Origin: Klenkia sp. PcliD-1-E
GTDB lineage: Bacteria; Actinomycetota; Actinomycetes; Mycobacteriales; Geodermatophilaceae
Direction of reading: 5' to 3'
Assembly: GCF_024124375.1 (NCBI RefSeq)
Contig: NZ_JAMXRZ010000015.1
Coordinates: 1-49,890, forward strand
Length of the DNA stretch: 49,890 nt
Part shown: positions 27,063-35,958 of the stretch, piece by piece
Position numbering within the stretch: position 1 is the stretch's first letter
Layout: the number at the start of each line of letters is the position of its first letter
Position numbers and translations under genes: made by a program
The notes under the pieces: generated by a model
Seen by the model: only the letters and a program-made list of their open reading frames with translations
Databases searched by the model: none
What the model was told of the DNA's origin: nothing

Positions 27063-28250
27063 CAGGAAGGCCTTGCCCTCGCCGCGGTAGGTGGGCACCG
27101 ACCCGACCAGCGCGTCGCCGCTGACCAGGTGCAGCTCGCCGACCCGCTCGGCCAGCTCGCCGGCCTTGGCGTGCCGGAACCAGACCCGGTCGCCCAATCG
27201 CAGGCCCGCGGCGGGCGGGCCGAGCAACGGGGTCTGCGCCTCGCCGGCGCCCTCGAGCGGGCTGAAGCGCAGGCCGGCCGGCCAGGCGATGGTGGGCTGC
27301 CGGTCGGGGCCGGGTGGGCCCGAGGCGATCCAGCCGCCGCCCAGTGCGGTGGCGACCGTCGTCGACGGCCGGCGCACGACCGGCTGCACGAAGTAGGCGG
27401 CGGGCCGCGGCCGGAACCGGCGGTACCCGTCGAACAACCCGGGTGCGTAGAGGCCGGACCCGGCGGCGACCTCGGTGACCGCGGGCTCGGCCGAGGTCTG
27501 CTCGACCGAGCCGGTGCCGCCGCCGTTGACGAACCGCAGCGGCGCCAGCTCCGACACCGCGGCCACCACCGCGGCCCGCCGGTCGGCGAGCTCCCGGGCC
27601 GACGCCCGCTGCATCGCCCGCACCGCCAGCTGCCGCAGCCGCGGGCCCGCGCCGTCCGCCGTCCCGGCGATCTGGCCCTCGTAGGCCATCAGGCCGTCCA
27701 GGTGCAGCCACGGCCGGTCCAGCACGGCGCGGGCCAGCGCGACGGCCTGCGCGGGAGTGCGCACCGGGGACCGCAGCGGACCCAGGTGCACCCGCCCGCC
27801 GAGCAGCTCCAGCGCGGCGTCCAGGTCCAGGCAGACCTTGATCGGCGCGGCGGGGGAGCGGCCGACCGCGGCCTCGACGACGTCCAGGGACTCGACCGAG
27901 TCGACCATCAGCGTGACCCGCGCGGCCAGCTCCGGGTCGGCGGCCAGGGTGGCCATCGCGGGGCCGTCGGTGCTGGGGTACCCGACGACGACGTCGGCGT
28001 GGTCGGCGGCCAGCCAGACCGCCTCGGGGAGGGTGAGGGCGAGGACGCCGGCGAACCCGGGGCGGGCCAGCGCCCGGTCGGTCAGCGGCCGGCAGCGCAC
28101 GGACTTGCTGGCCAGCCGGATCGTGGTGCCGGGGGCGGCCCGGGAGACCAGGGCGTCGGCGTTGGCGTCGAATGCGTCCAGGTCGACGACGGCGAAGGGC
28201 GGCTGCAGGTCAGCGGTCGCCGCGCGCAGGGCGGCCGGGCGGTCGGTCAC
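27060..28250 (-). CDS. PLP-dependent amino acid deaminase/aldolase (fold type III)
   Basis: A 396-residue enzyme with an alanine-racemase-like N-terminal barrel and a D-serine-dehydratase-like C-terminal domain. RLASKSVRC contains the PLP lysine (K49); GLMAYEGQIAG and FVNGGGTGS provide cofactor phosphate contacts; the C-terminal WFRHAKAGEL is the usual metal-site region. Relatives act on D-threonine or D-serine type substrates. It is co-transcribed with the amidohydrolase; together they may degrade a hydroxy-amino acid or its derivative, which is inference. It starts at GTG near a GGGCGG stretch. Confidence 0.82.
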   Translation of the reverse strand: MTDRPAALRAATADLQPPFAVVDLDAFDANADALVSRAAPGTTIRLASKSVRCRPLTDRALARPGFAGVLALTLPEAVWLAADHADVVVGYPSTDGPAMATLAADPELAARVTLMVDSVESLDVVEAAVGRSPAAPIKVCLDLDAALELLGGRVHLGPLRSPVRTPAQAVALARAVLDRPWLHLDGLMAYEGQIAGTADGAGPRLRQLAVRAMQRASARELADRRAAVVAAVSELAPLRFVNGGGTGSVEQTSAEPAVTEVAAGSGLYAPGLFDGYRRFRPRPAAYFVQPVVRRPSTTVATALGGGWIASGPPGPDRQPTIAWPAGLRFSPLEGAGEAQTPLLGPPAAGLRLGDRVWFRHAKAGELAERVGELHLVSGDALVGSVPTYRGEGKAFL

Positions 28251-28412
28251 CGCCCGGCCGGGGCCAGCAGCGGGTCACGCCGCGCCGGGCGGCGTCGGGT
28301 GGCAGGCGGCACGGCGCGGATCGTGCCACGCCGAGCCGCACGCTCAGTGCTTGTCGTTCACTGAATGGGACAGCCTGTTCACATCGTGGGACGGCAGGTG
28401 CACGCTGACCCG

Positions 28413-29228
28413 GTGGACATCTACACCCACGGCCACGCCGACGCCGTCCTGCAGTCCCACCGCTGGCGCACCGCGGAGAACTCCGCCGGGTACCTGCTCC
28501 CGCACCTGCGGCCCGGCCTCGACCTCCTCGACGTGGGCTGCGGGCCGGGCACGATCACCGTCGACCTGGCCCGCCGGGTCGCCCCGGGCCGCGTCCTGGG
28601 CCTGGACGTCGTCGAGGACCCGCTGGGCGAGGCCCGCGCACTGGCCGACCGGGAGGGCGTGCCGGTCGGGTTCGCCGTCGGCGACGTCTACGCCCTCGAC
28701 CTGCCCGACGACTCCTTCGACGTCGTGCACGCCCACCAGGTGCTGCAGCACCTGACCGACCCGGTCGCCGCGCTGCGCGAGATGGCCCGGGTGTGCCGAC
28801 CGGGTGGGCTGCTCGCCGTCCGCGACGTCGACTACGCCGCCACCACCTGGTTCCCCGAGGACGACGGCCTCGCCCGCTGGCTGGACCTCTACCGCCGGGT
28901 GGCCCGGCGCAACGACGCCGAGCCCGACGCCGGCCGCCGGCTGCGGGCCTGGGCGCACGCGGCCGGCCTGCGCGAGGTGACCGCGTCGGCGTCCACCTAC
29001 TGCTACGCCTCGGACGCCGAGCGCCGCTGGTGGGGCGACTCGTGGGCCGGCCGGGCGACCGCGTCGTCCTTCGCCGAGCAGGCGGTGGCCTACGGCCTGG
29101 CCACCGCCGACGAGCTCGCGGACGTCGCCGCGGCCTGGCAGCGCTGGGCGGCCGCGGACGACGGCTGGCTGGGCATGCTGCACGGCGAGCTGCTGGTCCG
29201 GGTCGGCCCCTCAAGCACCACCGGCTAG
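28413..29228 (+). CDS. SAM-dependent methyltransferase
   Basis: A 271-residue class I methyltransferase. Motif I is LDVGCGPGT, motif II falls at VLGLDVVEDPL, and the post-II segment is VGDVYALDLPDDSFDVVHAHQVLQHL split across the SAM pocket. The front YTHGHADAVLQSHRWRTAEN is typical of a common actinobacterial methyltransferase group of unassigned substrate. The GTG at 28413 is preferred because CACGCT lies 6 bases upstream; an ATG at 28365 is possible but lacks signals. The 28251-28412 stretch upstream otherwise holds no gene. Ends at a strong hairpin shared with the convergent FUSC gene. Confidence 0.85.
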   Translation: MDIYTHGHADAVLQSHRWRTAENSAGYLLPHLRPGLDLLDVGCGPGTITVDLARRVAPGRVLGLDVVEDPLGEARALADREGVPVGFAVGDVYALDLPDDSFDVVHAHQVLQHLTDPVAALREMARVCRPGGLLAVRDVDYAATTWFPEDDGLARWLDLYRRVARRNDAEPDAGRRLRAWAHAAGLREVTASASTYCYASDAERRWWGDSWAGRATASSFAEQAVAYGLATADELADVAAAWQRWAAADDGWLGMLHGELLVRVGPSSTTG

Positions 29229-29249
29229 CCGCCGATCAGGGGTGTGGAG

Positions 29250-29286
29250 GCGCCACTGAGCCCGGTACCGGCCGGCTCAGTGGCGC
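29250..29286. terminator. Bidirectional terminator hairpin
   Basis: Perfect 13-bp stem GCGCCACTGAGCC/GGCTCAGTGGCGC with an 11-base loop that contains the palindrome CGGTACCG. It is 21 bases after the methyltransferase stop and covers the FUSC stop codon. Confidence 0.75.
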
Positions 29287-30350
29287 GGCGCCGCCTCCAG
29301 CGCGTGCAGGGACCGCCGCACACCGACCGTGACCGCGCCGAGCGCGAAGAACCCCTCGTCGTCGGGCACCTCGGCGGCGCGCAGCAGCTGCACCAACCGG
29401 TCCAGCGCGGCCACCGCGGCGTCGATGGCGTCGTCGCGGGAGTCCCGCTCGGGGCCGTCGTGGTACGGGATGCGGACCACGCCGGCCAGCCCGGTGAGGG
29501 CGTCGGCGAGCACCCACCCGGTGCCGTCGTCCACCCGGTCCAGGCCGCGGCGGTGCGGCTGGAACTCCGCGACCAGGTCGGTCAGGTCGTCGACCAGCAC
29601 GGCCACCCGGTCCAGCGCGCGGGACTGCTCGCGCACCCGCGCCGCGGTGCCCTGCCACCGCGGCGCCCGCGGGTTGGCCCGCCGGGCGCGCTCGACCTGC
29701 GTCTCGGCGGCGCGCATGCGGTCCAGGGCGGCGTCCAGCGCGCGGCCGCGGTGGGCCCAGTCCTCCGGGTCGGGGACGGTGCCGCCGCGGACGGCGTCGG
29801 CCATGTCCACCAGGTGCGCGGCCAGCAGGCCGCGGGTGACGGCGATCCGCTCCACGGCGACGGTGAGCATCATCGGCGGGAACAGCACGGTGGTGACGGC
29901 GACGCCGACCGCGGCCCCGAGCAGGGTCAGCCCGCCGTAGCGCAGGACGTAGGCCGCTGGGTCGTCGGTGCCGATGGTGAGCATCAGGACGGCGGCGAAG
30001 CTGACCCAGCTGGCCTGCTCGCGCAGCAGCCGCCACTGCTCCACCACGACGGCCGCGGCGACGATCAGCGCGATGGTGAACGCGTTGGGCACCCCGCGGG
30101 TGACCTCGTACAGCGCGACGGCCAGGCCGAAGCCCAGGAACATGGCCGCGACCGTCCGCCAGGCCGCACCGGCGGAGTCGGCCACCGTGGGGTGCACGGC
30201 GATGACCGCGCCCAGCGGGGCGTAGTAGGCGTAGTCGGCCAGCGTCGGCGGCAGCAGCACGGCGAGCTGCCAGGCCAGCCCGGCGGCGACGGCGGCCCGG
30301 ATGCCGCGCTGCACCCACGGCCGGCGCAGCACCTCGACGAGCGCGATCAC
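29277..30350 (-). CDS. FUSC-family membrane protein (aromatic-acid exporter type)
   Basis: A 357-residue protein with six membrane helices in the first 165 residues and a cytoplasmic, helical, charge-rich second half with the long stretch from about 185 to 340. The helix pattern including YYAPLGAVIAVHPTVADS and the paired glycine-rich helices matches the FUSC (fusaric acid resistance/AaeB-like) superfamily, proposed to export aromatic acids. GTG start. The TfoX-like gene lies 15 bases upstream on the same strand, so they are probably co-transcribed; no functional link is obvious. Confidence 0.8.
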   Translation of the reverse strand: MIALVEVLRRPWVQRGIRAAVAAGLAWQLAVLLPPTLADYAYYAPLGAVIAVHPTVADSAGAAWRTVAAMFLGFGLAVALYEVTRGVPNAFTIALIVAAAVVVEQWRLLREQASWVSFAAVLMLTIGTDDPAAYVLRYGGLTLLGAAVGVAVTTVLFPPMMLTVAVERIAVTRGLLAAHLVDMADAVRGGTVPDPEDWAHRGRALDAALDRMRAAETQVERARRANPRAPRWQGTAARVREQSRALDRVAVLVDDLTDLVAEFQPHRRGLDRVDDGTGWVLADALTGLAGVVRIPYHDGPERDSRDDAIDAAVAALDRLVQLLRAAEVPDDEGFFALGAVTVGVRRSLHALEAAPRH

Positions 30351-30365
30351 CGGGCCCAGGGTGCC

Positions 30366-30686
30366 CTACGCCCGGGCAGCCGCCGCGAGGCCCGCGTCGA
30401 CGTACCCCCGCAGCGCGGCGGCGTCCAGGGTGGCCGGGTCGACCAGCACCCAGCCGGCCAGCTCCCGGCCCTGCATGACCATCCGGGCCACCCCGTCGCG
30501 GGTGACCAGCTCGTCGGCCAGCGCCGGGTCGCAGCGCACCATCAGCCCGCCGTTGCCGCTGACCGCCAGCGCCATGGACCCGCCGACCAGGAACGCCAGC
30601 CCGCCGAACATCCTCTTCTCGGCGAGGTCGGGGACGTCGGCCAGCGCCGTCCGCACCCGCTCCGCGAGCTCCAGGTCGTACGCCAC
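30366..30686 (-). CDS. TfoX N-terminal domain protein
   Basis: A 106-residue single-domain protein. ERVRTALADVPDLAEKRMFG followed by GLAFLVGGSMALAVSGNGG is the TfoX_N signature (MFGG...). Stand-alone TfoX_N proteins are common in actinobacteria and their role is not known; the competence role of full-length Haemophilus TfoX should not be transferred. GTG start at 30686. It stands 15 bases before the FUSC gene. Confidence 0.82.
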   Translation of the reverse strand: MAYDLELAERVRTALADVPDLAEKRMFGGLAFLVGGSMALAVSGNGGLMVRCDPALADELVTRDGVARMVMQGRELAGWVLVDPATLDAAALRGYVDAGLAAAARA

Positions 30687-30793
30687 GCGCGCAGGATGGC
30701 GGCCCCCACCCGCCGCGGGCAACACCGATCGGCAGGAGAGCCGGGGACGGCACAGGCAGGGGTCCACGACGACGGAGGGGTCCGAGGCGCGAG

Positions 30794-30815
30794 GTCCCCT
30801 CCACGAGGAGGGGAC
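30794..30815 (-). terminator. Terminator of the EAL gene
   Basis: Perfect 9-bp stem GTCCCCTCC/GGAGGGGAC with a 4-base loop, 8 bases after the EAL-protein stop. The rest of 30687-30823 shows no gene. Confidence 0.6.
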
Positions 30816-30823
30816 GGACGCGC

Positions 30824-33217
30824 TCAGCCCACCCGGGGGACGGCCGTCGGCCGCGGTGCGGCCCGGAGGGTCGCCGTGTGTACCGCCTCCAGGTCCAGGG
30901 CCGTCACCCAGCCCTGCACGGGCAGCGGGTGGCCGGTCAGCCAGCCCTGCACGGCGTCGCAGCCCAGCCGGAACAGCAGCTGCAGGTCCGCGGGGTCCTC
31001 GATGCCCTCGGCCAGCGCGGACAGACCGAGGTCGTGGGCGAGCCGGATGCTGTGCCCGACGATGACGGCGGCCGCCGCGTCGGAGGCGATGCCCGAGGTC
31101 AGCGAGCGGTCGAACTTCACCTCGTCGATGGGCAGCCGGTGCAGGTAGGCCAGCGAGCTGTAGCCGGTGCCGTAGTCGTCGACGGCGATGCGCAGCCCGA
31201 TGGAGCGCAGCGCGGTGAGGGTCTGCAGGGCGCGGTCGGGGTCGAGCATGAGGGTGTCCTCGACGACCTCGACGGTGAGCGCCCGGGCGGGCAGGCCGTG
31301 CCGGTCGAGCGCGTCGGCGATCCGGTGCGGCAGCAGCGGGTCGTCGAGGTCGGTGGCGCTCAGGTTCACCGCGACGGGCACCTCGCGCTCGGCCCACCAG
31401 CCGGCGACGCCGCCGAGGGCGAGGTCGAGCACCCGCTCGGTGACGGCGTCGGAGAGGTGACCGTGCTCGGCCGCGCGCAGCACCTCGCCGGGGCCGAGGA
31501 GGCCGCGGACGGGGTGCGCCCAGCGCAGCAGGGCCTCGCAGCCGACGACCGTGGCGACGGTGCCGGTGCCGGTGGCCTCGATGCGGTGCTGGGGCTGGAA
31601 GTGCAGCAGCAGCTGGTCGTCGGCGTCCAGGGCGGCGTGCAGGTCGTCGACCCAGGCCAGCAGGCCGTCCTCCTGTGCCCGGCCGCAGCGGGCGGGGTCG
31701 TGCACGGCGACGCCGCTGGTGCTGGCCTGGGCCTCGGCGAGGGCCTGGTCGGCGCAGCGCAGCAGGTCCCCGGTGGTGGCCTGCTCGCCGGGCCGGCCGT
31801 CCAGGGCGTGGCTGGTCGCCGTCCCCACGTTGACGGTGAGGTGCAGCCGGTGGCCGTCCAGGTCGAAGGGCCGGCCGAGCGCACCGCGGACCTGGGCGGC
31901 CAGCAGTGCGGCGCGCGCGGCGTCCTGGCCGACGAAGGCGAGCGCGAAGTCGTCGCCGTCGATGCGGGCGACCACGGTGCCGGGCCCGGCCAGGGTGGAC
32001 AGCTGGGCGGCGACCCGCTGCAGCACCCGGTCACCGGTCTCGTGGCCGGCCTCCTCGTTGATCCGGCGGAACCCGTCGAGGTCGAGGGCGAGCAGGGTGA
32101 CCGCTTCGGGCCCGGCGAGCCAGCGGTCGACGCCGGCGCCCAGGCCGCGGCGGTTGAGCAGGCCGGTGAGCGGGTCGGTGAAGGCGTCCTCGAGCTGCTC
32201 GAGGGCGGCGCGGGCGACCCGGATGGTGAGCTGGAACCGGACCACGACCACCGCCAGGCACCCGGCGCCGGCCAGCACGAGCGGCAGCACCCAGCGGCCG
32301 GTCCCGGCGGAGTGGGCGGCGAGCAGGACGGCGAGCAGGTTCGCCCCGCACCCGGCGAAGGGCAGCACGTTGGACCAGCTGCGCAGCCGGTGGGTGGCGT
32401 CGAGCACGGCGCGGTCGGTGGTGCGCGCCGGCCGGGTGACGGCGTAGGCGAGGACCACGCAGGCGCCGACCATGAGCAGGAAGGACGGGCCGGGGGATGC
32501 CGGGCCCTCGTGGTGCAGCGAGTACCCGGAGGCCAGGTCCGCCGCGAGCACGAGGGCCGAGCCGGCGAGCAGGGGCGGGACGACGGAGTCCCGGCCGGGG
32601 CGCAGCACGGAGAACAGCGCGACGGCCCCGGAGACCAGGGTGACGTCGATGCCGGTGAGGACCAGGACGGCGCGGGTGGCGGCGTCGGTCCCGCCGTCGC
32701 CGATGCCGATGAGCACGACGGTGCCGGCGACGGCGGTGAGCCCGAGGGCGGTGCTGACCGAGTCCAGGCCGATGCCGGCGAGCACGAGGCGTCCGCGCAG
32801 GGGCAGCACCAGCGACAGCAGCAGGACCCCGATGCCGACCTGGCCGACCAGGTGCAGGCCGTCGAGCAGCCAGGCGAGGGCGCCGGACGGCACCGGGTGC
32901 AGGACGCGCGCGACCACCGCGCCGAGGGCGAAGGCGCCCAGGCCGATGCCGAGGGCGCGGCGGGCGACCGCGCCGGGGGAGCCGGGCAGGGGGTCGCGCA
33001 GCGCGACCAGGGCGGCCAGCCCGTGCACCCCGGCCAGGACGACGACGTCGAGGACCAACCGCCAGGCGCGGTCGGGTGAGCTGGCGCTCTGCACCAGCCC
33101 CCACCCGGCGAGCACGCCGGCGGTGACGAGCAGGGCGCGCGGCGAGGTGACCCGGTGCAACAGCGGTCGGGTGCCGGGCGGGTGGTGCATCGCGACGGTC
33201 TGCACGGTCGACATCAC
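30824..33217 (-). CDS. Membrane GGDEF-EAL protein, probable c-di-GMP phosphodiesterase
   Basis: A 797-residue protein with about ten membrane helices in the first 330 residues, a GGDEF domain (about 340-500) and an EAL domain (about 525-780). The cyclase signature is degenerate (IDGDDF near residue 420), so synthesis of c-di-GMP is unlikely. The EAL domain looks active: CEALLRW near 563, VNLSATDL, DDYGTGYSSLAYL, DEVKFDRSL, AEGIED and the final GCDAVQGW carry the metal and catalytic residues. It probably degrades c-di-GMP under control of the membrane module, with the GGDEF part as a possible GTP sensor. Start is GTG-ATG after AGGAAGG; a 17-bp hairpin lies just upstream. Confidence 0.88.
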   Translation of the reverse strand: MMSTVQTVAMHHPPGTRPLLHRVTSPRALLVTAGVLAGWGLVQSASSPDRAWRLVLDVVVLAGVHGLAALVALRDPLPGSPGAVARRALGIGLGAFALGAVVARVLHPVPSGALAWLLDGLHLVGQVGIGVLLLSLVLPLRGRLVLAGIGLDSVSTALGLTAVAGTVVLIGIGDGGTDAATRAVLVLTGIDVTLVSGAVALFSVLRPGRDSVVPPLLAGSALVLAADLASGYSLHHEGPASPGPSFLLMVGACVVLAYAVTRPARTTDRAVLDATHRLRSWSNVLPFAGCGANLLAVLLAAHSAGTGRWVLPLVLAGAGCLAVVVVRFQLTIRVARAALEQLEDAFTDPLTGLLNRRGLGAGVDRWLAGPEAVTLLALDLDGFRRINEEAGHETGDRVLQRVAAQLSTLAGPGTVVARIDGDDFALAFVGQDAARAALLAAQVRGALGRPFDLDGHRLHLTVNVGTATSHALDGRPGEQATTGDLLRCADQALAEAQASTSGVAVHDPARCGRAQEDGLLAWVDDLHAALDADDQLLLHFQPQHRIEATGTGTVATVVGCEALLRWAHPVRGLLGPGEVLRAAEHGHLSDAVTERVLDLALGGVAGWWAEREVPVAVNLSATDLDDPLLPHRIADALDRHGLPARALTVEVVEDTLMLDPDRALQTLTALRSIGLRIAVDDYGTGYSSLAYLHRLPIDEVKFDRSLTSGIASDAAAAVIVGHSIRLAHDLGLSALAEGIEDPADLQLLFRLGCDAVQGWLTGHPLPVQGWVTALDLEAVHTATLRAAPRPTAVPRVG

Positions 33218-33236
33218 CCTTCCTGGTCGTCGTCGG

Positions 33237-33276
33237 ACCCACGGGCGAGCAGCGGGGTCGCTGCTCGTCCGTGGGT
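33237..33276 (-). repeat. 17-bp hairpin in the leader of the EAL gene
   Basis: Arms 33237-33253 and 33260-33276 pair at 16 of 17 positions around a 6-base loop, 20 bases before the start. It could be an attenuator or the end of read-through from the merR gene upstream. A smaller palindrome GAACGGAGCCGTTC (33337-33350) follows the merR stop and may be its own terminator. Confidence 0.65.
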
Positions 33277-33355
33277 TCTCGGCGACCGCGGGCGCGACGT
33301 TGACCAGGAGTGGAGCCGTCCCACCCCCGCGGGTGAGAACGGAGCCGTTCCGGTT

Positions 33356-34114
33356 TCAGCCCTGCCGGGCGGCGTTCGCCTGGCAGGCGGTGCTGACGTA
33401 GGCGGCCAGCCCCGGTGCGATCTGCTCGTAGTGGGCGGTGAACCGCTCGTCCTCGACGTACATCCGGCCCAGGCCGGCGTGGATCTCCGGCGGGCAGTCG
33501 TAGAAGCGCCGGGTGATGTGCTGCCGGTGCTCCTCGGCCAGGTCCATCGCCCGCTCGCCGTCGGCGGGTGCGCCGTCGGCCAGGGCGGCGGCGAACCGGC
33601 GCTCGAGGTCGTCGGTCTCGGCCTTGATCGCCAGCCAGTCGGCCTTGCCGTAACGGCTGGTGCGGGCCTGCGACTGCGCCCACGCCTCGGTGTCGCCCCA
33701 GCGCTGCTCGGCCTCGTCGGCGTACTCCTCGGGCAGCCAGTCGCCGAACACCGCGAGCTTCTCCTGCGGGGTCATCGGGTTCCCCATCTCCAGTGCCTCC
33801 ATCTCCTTCTCCACGGCCGCCACCATCGCGTCGGTCCGGTCCCGCTGCTCCAGGAGCAGGCGGTGCTGCCGGCGCAGGTGCTCGCCCGCGTCGGCGTCCG
33901 GGTCGTCCAGCAGGGCGGCGATCTCCTCGAGGCCGAAGCCGAGCCCGCGGTAGACCAGCACCTGCTGCAGCCGGTCGACGTCGGCGAGCTCGTAGACCCG
34001 GTAGCCGGCCGCGGTGCGGCCGGACGGGGTCAGCAACCCGATCCGGTCGTAGTGGTGCAGCGTGCGCACCGTGACCCCGGCCAGCCTGGCCAGCTCGCCC
34101 ACCGTGTGGCTCAT
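33356..34114 (-). CDS. tipA: MerR-family TipA-like regulator
   Basis: A 252-residue regulator with an N-terminal MerR winged helix (HTVGELARLAGVTVRTLHHY, residues 3-22, with YDRIGLL), a coiled-coil dimerisation helix around 75-110 and a C-terminal TipAS domain (from about 110) that in Streptomyces binds thiopeptides and other hydrophobic drugs covalently. The length equals TipAL. Its promoter has the 19-base -35/-10 spacing and central dyad of MerR-activated genes, so it likely activates itself when a ligand binds. The ATG at 34114 has GAGGAGGACGG upstream. Confidence 0.87.
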   Translation of the reverse strand: MSHTVGELARLAGVTVRTLHHYDRIGLLTPSGRTAAGYRVYELADVDRLQQVLVYRGLGFGLEEIAALLDDPDADAGEHLRRQHRLLLEQRDRTDAMVAAVEKEMEALEMGNPMTPQEKLAVFGDWLPEEYADEAEQRWGDTEAWAQSQARTSRYGKADWLAIKAETDDLERRFAAALADGAPADGERAMDLAEEHRQHITRRFYDCPPEIHAGLGRMYVEDERFTAHYEQIAPGLAAYVSTACQANAARQG

Positions 34115-34138
34115 CGCTCCGTCCTCCTCATGCCGACG

Positions 34139-34169
34139 ATGGAAGCGCCTCACGTCGCGTCAGGGTCAA
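34139..34169 (-). promoter_or_regulatory. MerR-type autoregulated promoter
   Basis: On the minus strand TTGACC (34164-34169) and TTCCAT (34139-34144) are separated by 19 bases, the stretched spacing of MerR-controlled promoters. A dyad CCTGACG-N3-CGTGAGG, with 6 of 7 arm bases pairing, lies at 34148-34164 between the two elements, where MerR proteins bind and twist the DNA. Confidence 0.65.
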
Positions 34170-34189
34170 GTCCGGCGCAGGATCGGGCG

Positions 34190-35071
34190 ATGGCGGCTTC
34201 CCCGCACGACCCCTTCCCGCGCTCCCGGGCGCGTGTCCGCGGCCACGAGATGGCCTACGTCGACGTCGGCGAGGGGGACGCGATCCTGCTGCTGCACGGC
34301 AACCCGACGTCGTCCTACCTCTGGCGCGGGGTCATCCCGCACCTGACCGGGCTGGGCCGGTGCATCGCACCGGACCTCATCGGCATGGGCGAGTCGGACA
34401 AGCTGCCCGACCCGCAGCGCGGCACCTACTCCTTCTCCGCGCACGCCGAGTTCCTGGCCGACCTGCTCGAGGAGGTGCAGCTCGGCGACCGGGTGACCCT
34501 GGTGCTGCACGACTGGGGCGGTCCGCTGGGCTTCGACTGGGCCCGGAAGAACCCCGACCGGGTCCGGGCCATCGCCTTCCTCGAGACGATCGTGACGCCG
34601 TTGCTGTGGGCCGACTGGCCGCAGGCGGCGAAGGGCGTGTTCCAGGGCATGCGGTCCGACCACGGCGAGGAGCTGGTGCTGGAGCGCAACACCTTCGTCG
34701 AGCGGATCCTGCCCGCCTCGACGCTGCAGGGGCTGGCTCCCGAGGTGCACGACCGGTACCGGGCGCCCTACCCGACGCCGGAGAGCCGCTGGCCCACCCT
34801 GGAGTGGCCGCGGAACATCCCCATCGAGCACGTGCCGCCGGACGTGCACGACGTCGTCGACGCCTACGGGGAGTGGCTGGCGTCCTCCGACGTCCCGAAG
34901 CTGTTCGTCGACGCCGACCCGGGGTCGATCCTGGTCGGCCGGCAGCGGAACCTGGTCCGGCGCTGGCCGGCGTTGACCGAGGTGCAGGTGCCGGGCAACC
35001 ACTTCGTGCCGGAGGACAGCCCCGACGAGCTGGGGTCGGCCATCGCGGACTGGCTGCGCGGGCTCCCCTAG
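34190..35071 (+). CDS. dhaA: Haloalkane dehalogenase (HLD-II, LinB/DhaA-like)
   Basis: A 293-residue alpha/beta hydrolase that replaces halogen by hydroxyl on haloalkanes. The pentad is complete: nucleophile D108 in LHDWGG, acid E132 in FLETIV, base H271 in GNHFVPED, and halide-binding N38 in HGNPTSSYLWR with W109. Numbering and spacing agree with LinB, so it belongs to the HLD-II group rather than to epoxide hydrolases, which lack this asparagine-tryptophan arrangement. CAGGAT lies 6 bases before the ATG. It is divergent from the TipA-like gene. The stop codon shares a CTAG with the stop of the next, convergent gene. Confidence 0.92.
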   Translation: MAASPHDPFPRSRARVRGHEMAYVDVGEGDAILLLHGNPTSSYLWRGVIPHLTGLGRCIAPDLIGMGESDKLPDPQRGTYSFSAHAEFLADLLEEVQLGDRVTLVLHDWGGPLGFDWARKNPDRVRAIAFLETIVTPLLWADWPQAAKGVFQGMRSDHGEELVLERNTFVERILPASTLQGLAPEVHDRYRAPYPTPESRWPTLEWPRNIPIEHVPPDVHDVVDAYGEWLASSDVPKLFVDADPGSILVGRQRNLVRRWPALTEVQVPGNHFVPEDSPDELGSAIADWLRGLP

Positions 35072-35937
35072 AGGACGGCCGGCTCCAGCACGGCGTCGCA
35101 GACGGCGAGCAGGCGGGCGCGCAGCTGCTGGCCGCGGGCGGCGAAGCCCCGCTGCGCCGCGGCGTACTCGGCCTTGCCCGTGGCGGTCTCGACCGGCACC
35201 GGGTCGTAGCCGTGGTCGGCGAGGTCGTAGGGGCTGGCCCGCATGTCCAGAACCCGGATGTCCACCGCGAGCTCGAAGCAGTCGGCCAGCAGCTCGCCGG
35301 GCACCGCCGGGGCGAGCTTGTAGGCCCACTTGTAGAGGTCCATCCCGGCGTGCAGGCAGCCCGGCTGCTCCAGCGCCACCTGGGTGCCGCGGGTGGGGGT
35401 GAGCGCGTTGCGCGGGGCAGCGGTCGGGGTGAAGAACCTGTAGGCGTCGACGTGCGTGCACTGCAGGCGGTGCGACTCGACGACGGCGTCGGTCCCGGCG
35501 GGGCCCAGTCGCAGCGGGACGGCGCCGTGCCGCGGGGCGGCCCGGTGCACCATCGCCCACTCGTGCAGGCCGAAGCACCCGAACTGGCCCGCCCGGCTGG
35601 CGGTGGCACCCAGCAACCCGGCGACCCAGCCGGCCGACGTCCCGCGCTTGGCGCGGTAGGCCGCGAGGTCCAGCCCGACCGACCCGTCGTCCAGCCGCGC
35701 GTACAGCGGCCAGCCCAGCCGCTCCTCCGCGAGGTCGCCGGTGACCGAGGCGCCGACGCCGGCGTGCCAGCGCAGCAGCCGGGCCGGCGGTTCGGAGTAG
35801 TAGGTGAACAGGAAGTCCAGCACCGGGTGCGCCTCGTGCCGCTGCCGCCGCTCCAGGTGCGGCCCGACCCAGGTCAGCAGCCGGTCCCGGTGTGCGGCGG
35901 CGCGGGCGGTCGCCTCCTCCGGGGTCAGCGCGGTCAT
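35068..35937 (-). CDS. Conserved actinobacterial protein often labelled 3-methyladenine DNA glycosylase
   Basis: A 289-residue soluble protein starting RAAAHRDRLLTWVGPHLERR, then HPVLDFLFTYYSEPPARLLRWH, and later LEQPGCLHAGMDLYKWAYKL. I recognise it as a conserved actinobacterial family that databases often name 3-methyladenine DNA glycosylase, but I see no helix-hairpin-helix or Tag-type zinc motif that would prove this activity. Treat the function as unknown. Its 3' end is interlocked with the dehalogenase stop (4-base overlap); its 5' end faces the phenol hydroxylase promoter region. Confidence 0.65.
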   Translation of the reverse strand: MTALTPEEATARAAAHRDRLLTWVGPHLERRQRHEAHPVLDFLFTYYSEPPARLLRWHAGVGASVTGDLAEERLGWPLYARLDDGSVGLDLAAYRAKRGTSAGWVAGLLGATASRAGQFGCFGLHEWAMVHRAAPRHGAVPLRLGPAGTDAVVESHRLQCTHVDAYRFFTPTAAPRNALTPTRGTQVALEQPGCLHAGMDLYKWAYKLAPAVPGELLADCFELAVDIRVLDMRASPYDLADHGYDPVPVETATGKAEYAAAQRGFAARGQQLRARLLAVCDAVLEPAVL

Positions 35938-35958
35938 GCGGGCCAGCGTAGATCGGCC

